DNA of 64,000 nucleotides from Rhodococcus_G sp042754225 (GTDB lineage Bacteria > Actinomycetota > Actinomycetes > Mycobacteriales > Mycobacteriaceae). Of this stretch, positions 1 to 7,709 are shown piece by piece. Position 1 is the stretch's first letter. Every line of letters starts with the position of its first letter. The stretch covers positions 1 to 64,000 of the forward strand of contig NZ_JBHZAH010000008.1 in the NCBI RefSeq assembly GCF_042754225.1, read 5' to 3'. Both the position numbers and the translations under genes were made by a program. The notes below the pieces were generated by a model that was not told the origin of the DNA, ran no database searches, and saw only the letters and a program-made list of their open reading frames with translations.

Positions 1-11
1 GCACCGGAGTC

Positions 12-1223
12 TCACACCGTGACGGAACTCATCCGGTTCGCCTTGGCCAGTTCCAGGGTCTCGCCCAGCAGCGAGGTCACCCAGGCGACCTCGGTGAGGA
101 AGCCGTCGTGGCCGGCCGCGGAATGCACCACCCGCAGACCGTCGCAGCCCGGCAGCAGTTCGGCCATCTCCTCGAGGTGCCGCAGCGGCATGATCCGGTC
201 GGAGTCGATGGCACCGACGACCACCGGGACGTGGGTCGAGGTCAGCGCGGCCTCGAGCCCACCGCGCCCGCGGCCGACGTCGTACAGGGTGACGGCCTCG
301 CTGAGGGCCACGTAGCTGCCCGCGTCGAAGATCGAGACCAGCTTGTTCGCGTGGTACTCGAGGTAGCTCTGCACTGCGAACCGGCCGCCGCGCCACAGAT
401 CCTCGCCCTTCTGCGGGACGTTCTGGAACTGGGTGTCCAGGGCCACCTCCCCGCGGTAGGACAGGTGCGCGAACCGACGGGCGATGCTCAGTCCGGTGTC
501 CGGGGTCCGGCCGGTGCCGTAGTAGTCCCCGCCCTGCCAGTTCGGGTCGGCGGTGATGGCGTCGATCTGGGTGGTCTGGCCGCCGATCTGGTCCGCGGTC
601 GACCGGGGACCCACTGCCAGCGCGAGGGCCGACGCGATCCGGTCCGGGTGGCTGACCATCCATTCCAGCACGCGCATGCCGCCCATCGAACCGCCGACGA
701 CGGAGGCGAATCGCGTGATACCCAGCTTGTCGGCGACCGCAGCCTCCGCCTCGACCTGGTCGCGGATGGAGATCATCGGGAAGCGCGAGCCCCAGGGCTT
801 TCCGTCGGGGGCAGGCGAGCTGGGGCCGGTGGTGCCACGGCACCCGCCGAGCACGTTGGTCGCCAGCACGCACCACTCGTTGGTGTCGAGCGGCTCTCCC
901 GGCCCGACCATGCCGTTCCACCAGCCGGGGGTGATGTGCTCGTCGTCGGCGGGGCCGAAGACGTGCGAGTCTCCGGTCAGTGCGTGCTCGACGAGCACGA
1001 TGTTGTCCATCTCGGGGGTGGGGGTGCCCCAACACTGCACGGCGACGGTGACGTCGGGCAGGACCTCGCCGCTCTCGAGCCGGAGCGCGCCGATGTCGAT
1101 TTGCGTCAGGCGTCCGTCGGTCGGCGGAAACGCGTCGACGGCCCGCGTGTATGACGCGGGCGTGATCTCCTCACGGGGAAGCAGTTCGATTGAGGTCGTG
1201 GGGTGGTTCACTTGTGAACGCAT
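12..1223 (-). CDS. metX: Homoserine O-acetyltransferase family protein, third tandem copy
   Basis: MetX-family alpha/beta hydrolase-fold acyltransferase of 403 aa; the family activates homoserine with acetyl-CoA for methionine synthesis in the cytosol. The nucleophile elbow GGSMGG (Ser179), the Asp of IDSDR and the His of GHDGF, which form the family catalytic triad, are all present. I chose the ATG at 1223 because the reading frame upstream of it (to 1340) looks non-coding and the family has a short N-terminus. The gene lies downstream of a second metX but is separated by a hairpin (1340-1358) and 144 bases. A possible promoter reads TTGCGG (1324-1329), 18 bases, TAACGA (1300-1305) on the minus strand, so it may be transcribed alone. 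Three neighbouring paralogues raise the possibility of a different acyl donor or acceptor here; the sequence alone does not settle this. Confidence 0.88.
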   Translation of the reverse strand: MRSQVNHPTTSIELLPREEITPASYTRAVDAFPPTDGRLTQIDIGALRLESGEVLPDVTVAVQCWGTPTPEMDNIVLVEHALTGDSHVFGPADDEHITPGWWNGMVGPGEPLDTNEWCVLATNVLGGCRGTTGPSSPAPDGKPWGSRFPMISIRDQVEAEAAVADKLGITRFASVVGGSMGGMRVLEWMVSHPDRIASALALAVGPRSTADQIGGQTTQIDAITADPNWQGGDYYGTGRTPDTGLSIARRFAHLSYRGEVALDTQFQNVPQKGEDLWRGGRFAVQSYLEYHANKLVSIFDAGSYVALSEAVTLYDVGRGRGGLEAALTSTHVPVVVGAIDSDRIMPLRHLEEMAELLPGCDGLRVVHSAAGHDGFLTEVAWVTSLLGETLELAKANRMSSVTV

Positions 1224-1339
1224 GTCCAGGATGTTAGAACGCGTGCGCGCAGTCGCGGTGCGTAATCGAAAAGTTATGTATCGGCGCTTCACCGCCGAAT
1301 CGTTACCGTACCTACCTGATCGCCCGCAACTGGACGCCA

Positions 1340-1358
1340 CGTCCCGCCCACCGGGACG
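1340..1358 (-). terminator. Hairpin after the metY-metX-metX operon
   Basis: A perfect 7-bp inverted repeat (CGTCCCG / CGGGACG) with a 5-base loop lies 9 bases past the stop of the middle metX. There is no T-run after it on the minus strand, so it is a plausible but weak terminator; actinobacterial terminators often lack a U-tract. Confidence 0.45.
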
Positions 1359-1367
1359 GGGGCCGGC

Positions 1368-2561
1368 TCAGGCGCCGCCCTGGCCGGACCTGGCCAGGGC
1401 CATGGTCTCCCCGAGGAGCGAGGTGACCCACGCGACCTCGGTGAGGAAGCCGTCGTGCCCGTCCGTGGACTTGACCAGCCGCAGCCCGTCGCATCCCTGC
1501 AGGTGCTGCGCGACCTCCTCGAGCTGGCGCAGCGGGAACAGCCGGTCCGAATCGACGGCTCCGACGATCACCGGGACGGGCGTCGAGGCCAGGGCGGCCG
1601 CCACTCCGCCGCGGCCGCGACCGACGTCGTGCCGGTTGATGGCCTCGGTCAGCACCACGTAGGTGCCCGGGTCGAAGCGCGACACCAGCTTGTCCGCCTG
1701 GTACTCGAGGTAGCTCTGCACCGCGTAGCGGCCGCCGTCTCTGGGGTTCTCACCCGACTGCGGGGAGTTCCGGAAGCTGGCGTCCAGGCCCGACTCGGCG
1801 CGGTAGGACAGGTGGGCGATCCGGCGGGCGATGCGCAGACCGTCGTCCGGGGTCCGGTCGGTGTCGTGGTAGTCGCCGCCCTGCCAGTGCGGGTCGGTGG
1901 TGATGGCCGCGACCTGGGTCGTCTGGGCGCCGATCTGGTCCGCGGTCGCGCAGGCCCCGACGGCCAGGACCAGGGCCGAGCGGACCCGGTCGGGGTGCCC
2001 GACGATCCACTCGAGGGTACGCATGCCGCCCATCGACCCTCCGACCACCGATGCGAACCGCGCGATCCCGAGCGCGTCGGCCAGCGCGACCTCCGCCGCG
2101 ACCTGGTCGCGGACCGAGATGGCCGGGAATCGCGAACCCCACGGGCGCCCGTCCGGAGCCGGGGAGGTGGGCCCGGTTGTGCCGCTGCATCCGCCGAGCA
2201 CGTTGGCGGCGAGCACGCACCACTCGTCGGTGTCGATGGGTGCGCCGGGACCGACCATCCCGTTCCACCAGCCGGGGGCGATGTGCTCGGGTCCGGCAGG
2301 GCCGGTGACGTGGGAGTCGCCGGTCAGGGCGTGCTCGACCAGCACGATGTTGTCGAGGGCGGGACTCGGGGTGCCCCAGCACTGCAGGGCGAGGGTGACG
2401 TCGGGCAGGACCTCGCCGCTCTCGAGCCGCAGCGAACCGATGTCGGCGGTGGTCAGGCGACCGTCGGTCGGAGGGAAGGGGAGCGCTCGAGCCGGGTCAG
2501 GCCCTCCGCCGTCGGGTCGAGAATCGAGTGTCGAGTCGGGACGGATCACGGGCGACGGCAC
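1368..2561 (-). CDS. metX: Homoserine O-acetyltransferase family protein, second tandem copy
   Basis: MetX-family acyltransferase, 397 aa from the GTG at 2561. It keeps GGSMGG with nucleophile Ser176, VDSDR with the triad Asp, and GHDGF with the triad His, so it should be active. The start is uncertain: a GTG at 2627 is also in frame and would begin only 9 bases after the preceding metX stop, but neither start has a convincing Shine-Dalgarno. I prefer 2561 because it gives a length like the two paralogues. It is the third gene of the metY-metX-metX transcript and is followed by a hairpin. It closely resembles the copies on both sides across the whole length, which points to tandem duplication followed by divergence rather than a recent exact copy. 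Confidence 0.87.
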   Translation of the reverse strand: MPSPVIRPDSTLDSRPDGGGPDPARALPFPPTDGRLTTADIGSLRLESGEVLPDVTLALQCWGTPSPALDNIVLVEHALTGDSHVTGPAGPEHIAPGWWNGMVGPGAPIDTDEWCVLAANVLGGCSGTTGPTSPAPDGRPWGSRFPAISVRDQVAAEVALADALGIARFASVVGGSMGGMRTLEWIVGHPDRVRSALVLAVGACATADQIGAQTTQVAAITTDPHWQGGDYHDTDRTPDDGLRIARRIAHLSYRAESGLDASFRNSPQSGENPRDGGRYAVQSYLEYQADKLVSRFDPGTYVVLTEAINRHDVGRGRGGVAAALASTPVPVIVGAVDSDRLFPLRQLEEVAQHLQGCDGLRLVKSTDGHDGFLTEVAWVTSLLGETMALARSGQGGA

Positions 2562-2636
2562 GCCACCGAGCTTACCGATCCGGTATCCGTCGAACGGGGG
2601 ACATCGACCGGCGTGCCGGTCGAACACGCCGACGAA

Positions 2637-3830
2637 TCAGCGCCGTTCCGAAGCCGGGCGGAACCGCGCGGCCGGGCCCGAGCGCCCGGCCCTGGCCAGA
2701 GCCATGGTGTCCCCGAGCAGGCTGGTGACCCAGTCGGCCTCGGTGAGGAAACCGTCGTGGCCGTCCTTCGAGTGCACCACCCGCACCGGACCCGAGCCCG
2801 CGAGATGAGTCGCCAGCTCTTCCTGCTGCCACAGCGGGTACAGACGGTCGGAGTCGACGCCGCCGACGATCACCGGGACCGGCGTCGACGCCAGCGCGGC
2901 CTCGACTCCGCCCCGTCCGCGACCGACGTCGTGCCGATTCATCGCCTCGGTGAGCAGCACGTAGGTGCCGGGGTCGAAGCGCGCGACCAACTTGTCGGCC
3001 TGGTGCTCGAGGTAGCTCTGCACCGCGTACCGGCCGCCCCGCCACGGGTCTTCGCCGTGCTGCGAGGAGTTCGCGAACCGCGCGTCCAGCTCGTCCTCGG
3101 TGCGATAGGTCAGGTGCGCGATCCGGCGGGCGATGGCCAGCCCGGTCCGTGGTGCTCGCCCGGTGCCGTGGTAGTCGCCGCCCTGCCAGTCCGGGTCGGC
3201 CTCGATCGCGGCGATCTGGGTGGTCTGGGTGCCGATCTGATCGGCCGTGGCCCGAGCGCCGACAGCCAGGATCAGGGCGGAGGCGACTCGGTCGGGATGC
3301 TCGACGATCCACTCGAGTGCCCGCATGCCGCCCATCGATCCGCCGATCACCGAGGCGATCCGCTCGATGCCGAGGGTGTCGGCCAGTGCGACCTCGGCCG
3401 CGACCTGGTCGCGGATGGAGATCTCCGGGAACCGCGAACCCCACGGGCGTCCCTCGGCGTCCAGGGACGCCGGCCCGGTGCTGCCGCGGCAACCGCCGAG
3501 CACGTTGGTGGCGAGCACGCACCACTCGTTGGTGTCGATCGGAGCGCCCGGGCCGATCATTCCGTCCCACCATCCGGGGGAGGGGTGATCGCTGTCGGCG
3601 GGACCGGTGACGTGGGAGTCCCCGGTCAGTGCGTGCTCGACGAGCACGACGTTGTCGCGGGTGGGGCTGAGCTCGCCCCAGGCCTGCACGGCGAGAACGA
3701 CGTCATCGATGACGGCGCCGTTCTCGAGCGTCACGGGACCGACCGGGACGCTCGTCAGCCGCCCGTCCGGCGTCGGGAATCCTTCAGGAGTCCCGGCCGG
3801 ACGGGCGCCCGATACGGAGCTGAGGGTCAA
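2637..3830 (-). CDS. metX: Homoserine O-acetyltransferase, copy coupled to metY
   Basis: Acetylates homoserine with acetyl-CoA to give the substrate used by MetY. 397 aa. Triad residues are visible: Ser165 in GGSMGG, Asp in VDSDRLYPL, His in GHDGFL. The start is TTG at 3830, whose last two bases form the TGA stop of metY (TTGA overlap), implying translational coupling; this fixes the start despite the rare codon. By position this is the likely orthologue of the single mycobacterial metX (Rv3341 in M. tuberculosis), which lies next to metY. It shares the riboswitch-controlled transcript of metY. Confidence 0.93.
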   Translation of the reverse strand: MTLSSVSGARPAGTPEGFPTPDGRLTSVPVGPVTLENGAVIDDVVLAVQAWGELSPTRDNVVLVEHALTGDSHVTGPADSDHPSPGWWDGMIGPGAPIDTNEWCVLATNVLGGCRGSTGPASLDAEGRPWGSRFPEISIRDQVAAEVALADTLGIERIASVIGGSMGGMRALEWIVEHPDRVASALILAVGARATADQIGTQTTQIAAIEADPDWQGGDYHGTGRAPRTGLAIARRIAHLTYRTEDELDARFANSSQHGEDPWRGGRYAVQSYLEHQADKLVARFDPGTYVLLTEAMNRHDVGRGRGGVEAALASTPVPVIVGGVDSDRLYPLWQQEELATHLAGSGPVRVVHSKDGHDGFLTEADWVTSLLGDTMALARAGRSGPAARFRPASERR

Positions 3831-5140
3831 GACGCAGCCGCCGCGAAGCCGGTCTCGAGGTCGGCCAGGATGTCGTCGATTCCTTCGATGCCCACGGCCA
3901 GCCGGACGAGCCCGGGCGTGACACCGGACGCGAGCTGCTCCTCGGGGGACAGCTGCGCGTGGGTGGTCGAGGCGGGGTGGATCACGAGAGAACGCACATC
4001 GCCGATGTTAGCGACGTGACTGTGCAGGGTCAGGGCGTTGACGAACTTCTTTCCCGCCTCGGCGCCACCCGCCAGCTCGAACGCCACGATCGCGCCCGCG
4101 CCCTTCGGTGCGATCTGTCGCGCGCGCTCGTGCCACGGCGAACTCGGCAGGCCCGCGTAGGCCACCGCGGTGACGTCCGGCCGCGCCTCGAGGAACTCGG
4201 CGACCCGCTGCGCATTCGCCACGTGCCGCTCGACACGCAGGCTCAGGGTCTCGATGCCCTGGCTGATGAGGAACGCGTTGAACGGGGACACCGCGGCCCC
4301 GACGTCGCGGAGCAGCTGCACGCGCGCCTTGAGTGCGTAGGCGGGCGCGCCGAGGTCCGCGAACACGACGCCGTGGTAGCTGGCGTCCGGGGTGGTGAAG
4401 TTCGGGTGCCGGCCCTGCGTCCAGTCGAACGTTCCGCCGTCGACGATGACGCCCGCGATCGCGGTGCCGTGGCCGCCGAGGTACTTCGTGGCCGAGTGCA
4501 CCACGATGTCGGCCCCGTGCGAGAGCGGCTGGATCAGGTAGGGCGTCGCGACCGTGTTGTCGACGATCAGCGGAATGCCGTTCTCGTGCGCGACCGCCGA
4601 GATCCCGGGAAGGTCGAGCACGTCGTTGCGCGGGTTGGAGATGGTCTCGCCGAAGAACGCCCTGGTGTTCGGCTTGATCGCCGACCGCCACTGCTCGAGG
4701 TCGTCCGGGTCCTCGACGAACTCGACGGTGATGCCCAGCTTGGGCAGCGTGTAGTTGAAGAGGTTGTACGTGCCGCCGTACAGACGCGGGCTCGCCACGA
4801 TGTGGTCGCCCGCCTCCGCCAGGTTCAGGATGGCGAACGTCGACGCGGCCTGGCCGGACGACAGCAGCAGCGCCGCGACGCCGCCCTCGAGTGCCGCGAT
4901 CCGCTGCTCGACCGCGTCCTGGGTCGGGTTCATGATCCGGGTGTAGATGTTGCCCGGCTCGGCGAGACCGAACAGCGCCGCGGCGTGATCGGTGTTGTCG
5001 AAGGTGTACGACGTGGTCTGGTAGATCGGAAGCGCACGCGCCTTGGTGGTCGCGTCCGAGGTCTGACCGGCGTGGATCTGCTTGGTCTCGAAGCTCCAGC
5101 TCGAGGTCGGATCGGCCGAGGCAGGGGTGTTCTCGCTCAT
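3827..5140 (-). CDS. metY: O-acetylhomoserine sulfhydrylase
   Basis: PLP enzyme of the Cys/Met metabolism family, 437 aa, which condenses O-acetylhomoserine with sulfide to give homocysteine. The PLP lysine is Lys219 in HSATKYLGG, and the upstream VDNT motif typical of the fold is present. The ATG at 5140 has GGAG 10 bases upstream. The gene heads the methionine operon and is followed by metX with a TTGA overlap. Its 5 prime leader of about 255 bases carries a SAM-IV riboswitch, a cysteine-rich micro-ORF and a hairpin that can occlude its ribosome binding site, so control by both SAM and cysteine supply is likely. Confidence 0.95.
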   Translation of the reverse strand: MSENTPASADPTSSWSFETKQIHAGQTSDATTKARALPIYQTTSYTFDNTDHAAALFGLAEPGNIYTRIMNPTQDAVEQRIAALEGGVAALLLSSGQAASTFAILNLAEAGDHIVASPRLYGGTYNLFNYTLPKLGITVEFVEDPDDLEQWRSAIKPNTRAFFGETISNPRNDVLDLPGISAVAHENGIPLIVDNTVATPYLIQPLSHGADIVVHSATKYLGGHGTAIAGVIVDGGTFDWTQGRHPNFTTPDASYHGVVFADLGAPAYALKARVQLLRDVGAAVSPFNAFLISQGIETLSLRVERHVANAQRVAEFLEARPDVTAVAYAGLPSSPWHERARQIAPKGAGAIVAFELAGGAEAGKKFVNALTLHSHVANIGDVRSLVIHPASTTHAQLSPEEQLASGVTPGLVRLAVGIEGIDDILADLETGFAAAAS

Positions 5141-5149
5141 GGGTCGTCT

Positions 5150-5171
5150 ACTCCAGTGAGAGTGGGGGAGT
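5150..5171 (-). promoter_or_regulatory. Hairpin able to mask the metY Shine-Dalgarno
   Basis: On the minus strand ACTCC (5171-5167) can pair with GGAGT (5154-5150); the latter contains the metY Shine-Dalgarno GGAG. Just upstream, a second hairpin GGCGC-N7-GCGCC (5174-5190) has CCTCCG in its loop region, complementary to the CGGAGG ribosome binding site of the leader ORF. The competing pairings suggest an attenuation switch. The structure is read by eye only. Confidence 0.5.
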
Positions 5172-5206
5172 GTGGCGCATCGGAGGCGCCGAATGACAGA
5201 TGAGGA

Positions 5207-5227
5207 CTATCTGCGACAACAACACAT
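5207..5227 (-). CDS. Cysteine-rich leader peptide MCCCRR
   Basis: A six-codon ORF, Met-Cys-Cys-Cys-Arg-Arg-stop, with a near-perfect Shine-Dalgarno (ACGGAGG, 5240-5234) 6 bases before its ATG. It sits between the SAM-IV aptamer and metY. Short ORFs with consecutive Cys codons are known in mycobacteria as cysteine-responsive attenuators, where ribosome stalling at Cys codons derepresses downstream sulfur genes. The order here (aptamer, Cys leader, SD-masking hairpin, metY) fits that model. The ORF and its ribosome site are seen directly; the regulatory role is inferred. Too short for gene-finders. Confidence 0.65.
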   Translation of the reverse strand: MCCCRR

Positions 5228-5290
5228 GGTGAACCTCCGTCGGGTCGTGGCCCTGTTTGTGGGTCCGTCCCAGCGGACCCGCGCTTGTCA

Positions 5291-5396
5291 TCCGAACTGT
5301 CGTTCGGAAAACCAGGTCATCACCCGGGGCACCCCACCGCGGATGGAGGGTTGCCGGCCAGCGAGCCGGGGCTTGACGCTGACACTCATGACCTGG
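5291..5396 (-). promoter_or_regulatory. SAM-IV riboswitch upstream of metY
   Basis: On the minus strand the sequence starts CCAGGTCATGAG, continues through CAAGCCCCGGCT and GGCCGGCAACCCTCC, then GGTGGGGTGCCCCGGGTG, and closes with ATGACCTGG. This is the conserved core of the SAM-IV class, a SAM aptamer found in actinobacteria upstream of sulfur genes. The closing stem P1 is nine base pairs (5388-5396 with 5312-5320). A following hairpin TCCGAAC/GTTCGGA (5291-5308) is included. Further downstream GGGTCCG/CGGACCC (5261-5280) could belong to the expression platform. SAM binding would lower metY-metX expression. Confidence 0.9.
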
Positions 5397-5401
5397 CGCC
5401 G

Positions 5402-5407
5402 ATCTTA
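5402..5407 (-). promoter_or_regulatory. -10 box of the metY operon
   Basis: TAAGAT on the minus strand ends 5 bases before the first base of riboswitch stem P1 (5396), so transcription would start at the aptamer. No clear -35 element is seen. Confidence 0.5.
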
Positions 5408-5557
5408 GCGGCACCGGTCGCGTCGGCGGACAGTTGGCCCCCGGTACCGAACGTCGGCAGACAGCCGAAACTCCGCTCGACCTCGTGTGACCTGCATTAC
5501 AGCACTACACTGCTCGGCGCACATTGAACGTTTGATCGTCCGGCTGGGAGACCCACA

Positions 5558-6955
5558 GTGAAAGACGCCGCCACGGCGCTGACCCGGGGTCTGACCGCCC
5601 GACACATCCGATTCATCGCCCTCGGCTCGGCGATCGGCACCGGGCTGTTCTACGGCTCGGCCGGAGCGATCCAGAAGGCGGGACCTGCGGTCCTGCTCGC
5701 GTACGTGATCGGCGGCGCCGCGGTGTACCTCGTGCTGCGCTCGCTCGGTGAGATGGCGGTGCGCAATCCGGTGTCCGGCTCGTTTGGCGAGTACGCCGGC
5801 AGGCACCTCGGCCCGCTCGCCGGTTTCCTCACCGGCTGGACGTACACGTTCGAGATGATCGTGGTGTGCCTGGCGGACGTCACCGCGTTCGGCGTCTACA
5901 TGGGGTTCTGGTTCCCCGACGTGCCGCGGTGGATCTGGGTGCTGGCCATCGTGTTCTTCATCGGCGCACTGAACCTGTTGAGCGTCAAGGTGTTCGGGGA
6001 ACTCGAGTTCTGGTTCACCCTCGTCAAGGTGGGTGCGATCGTGGCGATGATCGCGGCAGGCGTGGCGATCCTGATCTTCGGATTCGGCGTGCACGACACC
6101 GAGCCGGCGGTCAGCAACCTATGGGCCGACGGGGGATTCTTCGCAACCGGGTTCGGCGGGTTCGTGGCCTGCTTCGCGATCGTGGTGTTCGCGTTCGGCG
6201 GCACCGAGATCATCGGGATCACCGCGGGCGAGGCGGAGGACCCGGCCCGCACGATCCCGCGCGCGGTGAACACCGTGCCGCTGCGGATCATGCTGTTCTA
6301 CGTCGCGACCCTCGCGGTGATCATGGCGATCAGCCCGTGGCAGACCATCGGCACCGAGGGCAGCCCGTTCGTGCAGATCTTCGAGGGACTCGGGATCGGT
6401 CCGGCCGCGAGCGTCCTCAACGTCGTCGTCATCACCGCCGCGCTGTCGGCGATCAACAGCGACATCTTCGGCGCCGGCCGGATGATGTACGGCATGGCTC
6501 AGCGGGGTCAGGCCCCCGCGGCGATGACGAGGGTCTCCCGCGCCGGTGTGCCGTGGCTGACGGTGGTCGTGATGACGGTGGCGATGCTGGTCGCGGTGCT
6601 GCTCAACTACCTGATCCCGGAGAGCGTGTTCCTGGTCATCGCGTCGATCGCCACGTTCGCGACCGTCTTCGTCTGGGTGATGATCCTGCTGTCGCAGTAC
6701 CGGGCCCGTCGACGGATGAGTGCCGACGAGGCCGCTGCACTGAAGTTCCCGGTGCCGCTGTGGCCGTACGGGCAGCTGGTCGCCCTTGGCTTTCTCGGGT
6801 TCGTGGTCGTGGTGCTCGCCTTCGACGCCGACACCCGCGTGGCGCTCGTCGTCGGCGCGGTGTGGCTGGCGATCCTTGCCCTCGCGTACCGCCGGTTCCT
6901 CCGGCCGCGGCTCTCCGCGTCGCCCGAACCCGTCCCGGCGGACCGGGTCGCCTGA
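5558..6955 (+). CDS. Amino-acid permease, APC superfamily (AAT family)
   Basis: Polytopic inner-membrane transporter, 465 aa, with about 12 hydrophobic segments. The N-terminus reads ALGSAIGTGLFYGSAGAI, the helix-1 substrate-binding signature of the AroP/ProY/GabP group of proton-coupled amino-acid permeases. Helix 6 carries AFGGTEIIGITAGEAEDP, also typical. The GTG at 5558 is preceded by GGGAG with 7 bases spacing. It is divergent from the metY operon across about 150 bases, so a sulfur or methionine-related substrate is possible, but nothing in the sequence sets the specificity. The gene stands alone; the next gene starts 61 bases later. Confidence 0.88.
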   Translation: MKDAATALTRGLTARHIRFIALGSAIGTGLFYGSAGAIQKAGPAVLLAYVIGGAAVYLVLRSLGEMAVRNPVSGSFGEYAGRHLGPLAGFLTGWTYTFEMIVVCLADVTAFGVYMGFWFPDVPRWIWVLAIVFFIGALNLLSVKVFGELEFWFTLVKVGAIVAMIAAGVAILIFGFGVHDTEPAVSNLWADGGFFATGFGGFVACFAIVVFAFGGTEIIGITAGEAEDPARTIPRAVNTVPLRIMLFYVATLAVIMAISPWQTIGTEGSPFVQIFEGLGIGPAASVLNVVVITAALSAINSDIFGAGRMMYGMAQRGQAPAAMTRVSRAGVPWLTVVVMTVAMLVAVLLNYLIPESVFLVIASIATFATVFVWVMILLSQYRARRRMSADEAAALKFPVPLWPYGQLVALGFLGFVVVVLAFDADTRVALVVGAVWLAILALAYRRFLRPRLSASPEPVPADRVA

Positions 6956-7004
6956 CCGCCGTTTCTCGACCGCTCGCGGCAGTCGGAGCGGGTCGTCGAT
7001 GGCC

Positions 7005-7010
7005 TACGCT
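7005..7010 (+). promoter_or_regulatory. -10 box of a leaderless cupredoxin mRNA
   Basis: TACGCT lies 6 bases before the ATG at 7017. This spacing places the transcription start at or next to the start codon, as in leaderless actinobacterial genes. Confidence 0.45.
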
Positions 7011-7016
7011 GGAGCG

Positions 7017-7373
7017 ATGAAGACAGCCGCGCGGGTGCTCGTCGCCGGAATCGTTGTGGCCGCCGGTGTTTCGGGGTGCAGTAGTTCGTCGACGTCCAGT
7101 ACGTCCGCGCCGGCGTCCGGAGCGGTGGTCGAGGTCGCGCACATGGCGTTCACGCCGAACACGATCACCGTCGCTGCGGGCGAGACGGTGACGTGGAAGT
7201 TCGACGACCGCGGCACCCCGCACGACGTGGTCGGTGTCGGCGACGCGAAGTCGGTGCTGCACAGCGCGCCGATGAAGGAGGGCACCTTCAGCTTCACCTT
7301 CACCCAGCCCGGCACCTACCAGTACCTGTGCACGTTCCACCCGGACATGCGCGGGACGGTCGTCGTGCGCTGA
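7017..7373 (+). CDS. Plastocyanin-like cupredoxin lipoprotein
   Basis: 118 aa exported type-1 copper protein. The signal peptide ends in a lipobox VSGC with lipidated Cys21, followed by a Ser/Thr/Ala linker and a single cupredoxin domain (about 36-118). The copper ligands are visible: His69 in TPHD, then Cys105, His108 and Met111 in YLCTFHPDM. It probably carries electrons or binds copper on the outer face of the membrane. An upstream in-frame ATG at 6999 exists, but the TACGCT box placed 6 bases before 7017 favours the shorter start. No partner oxidase is adjacent, so its redox partner is unknown. Confidence 0.88.
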   Translation: MKTAARVLVAGIVVAAGVSGCSSSSTSSTSAPASGAVVEVAHMAFTPNTITVAAGETVTWKFDDRGTPHDVVGVGDAKSVLHSAPMKEGTFSFTFTQPGTYQYLCTFHPDMRGTVVVR

Positions 7374-7709
7374 CCGCGCGGTGGATCGGCCGTCGGCCGT
7401 GGTCGGCCCGCGTAGGGAACCGCTAGTGTGTGACGTGTCGCATACTCTCCGTTGCGCTCCGCCTGCGGGTCGGGGGCCGGAGCGGTGGGGGCCGAACCCC
7501 TGAAAGTTACCGGACAGTAGGATGTCCGTCCCTCTGGGGCACGCGTCGCGGGCGGGGGCGCTAGCAGTACGCTCGTCTTGTTTAGTGCGGAAACCTCGGG
7601 TTTGCGCGCGTTGTATAGGTTTACTGATGAGTCGTTTGCGGTCCGCCCACAAAGTGCGACCGTAGACCGTGTGACCAGGGGAAACTTCCTAGGAGGACGC
7701 GAAGTACAC
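7374..7709 (+). other. Intergenic leader and promoter region of icd
   Basis: 336 bases without a supported gene. It contains short inverted repeats (for example GGATCGGCCGTCGGCCGTGG near the 5 prime end) and several AT-richer stretches in the last 150 bases, such as TTGTATAGGTTTACT (7609-7623), that could hold an icd promoter. I recognise no riboswitch. The final AGGAGG (7690-7696) is the icd ribosome site. Confidence 0.4.

Noticed and set aside
1455..4019. 854-aa plus-strand open frame over the metX genes
   Set aside because: Antisense shadow of three genes with clear MetX motifs; Gly/Arg/Val-rich composition typical of high-GC reverse frames.
5484..5515. Promoter for the amino-acid permease (TGTGAC...TACACT)
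   Set aside because: Spacing of about 14 bases is too short for a standard promoter; not annotated.
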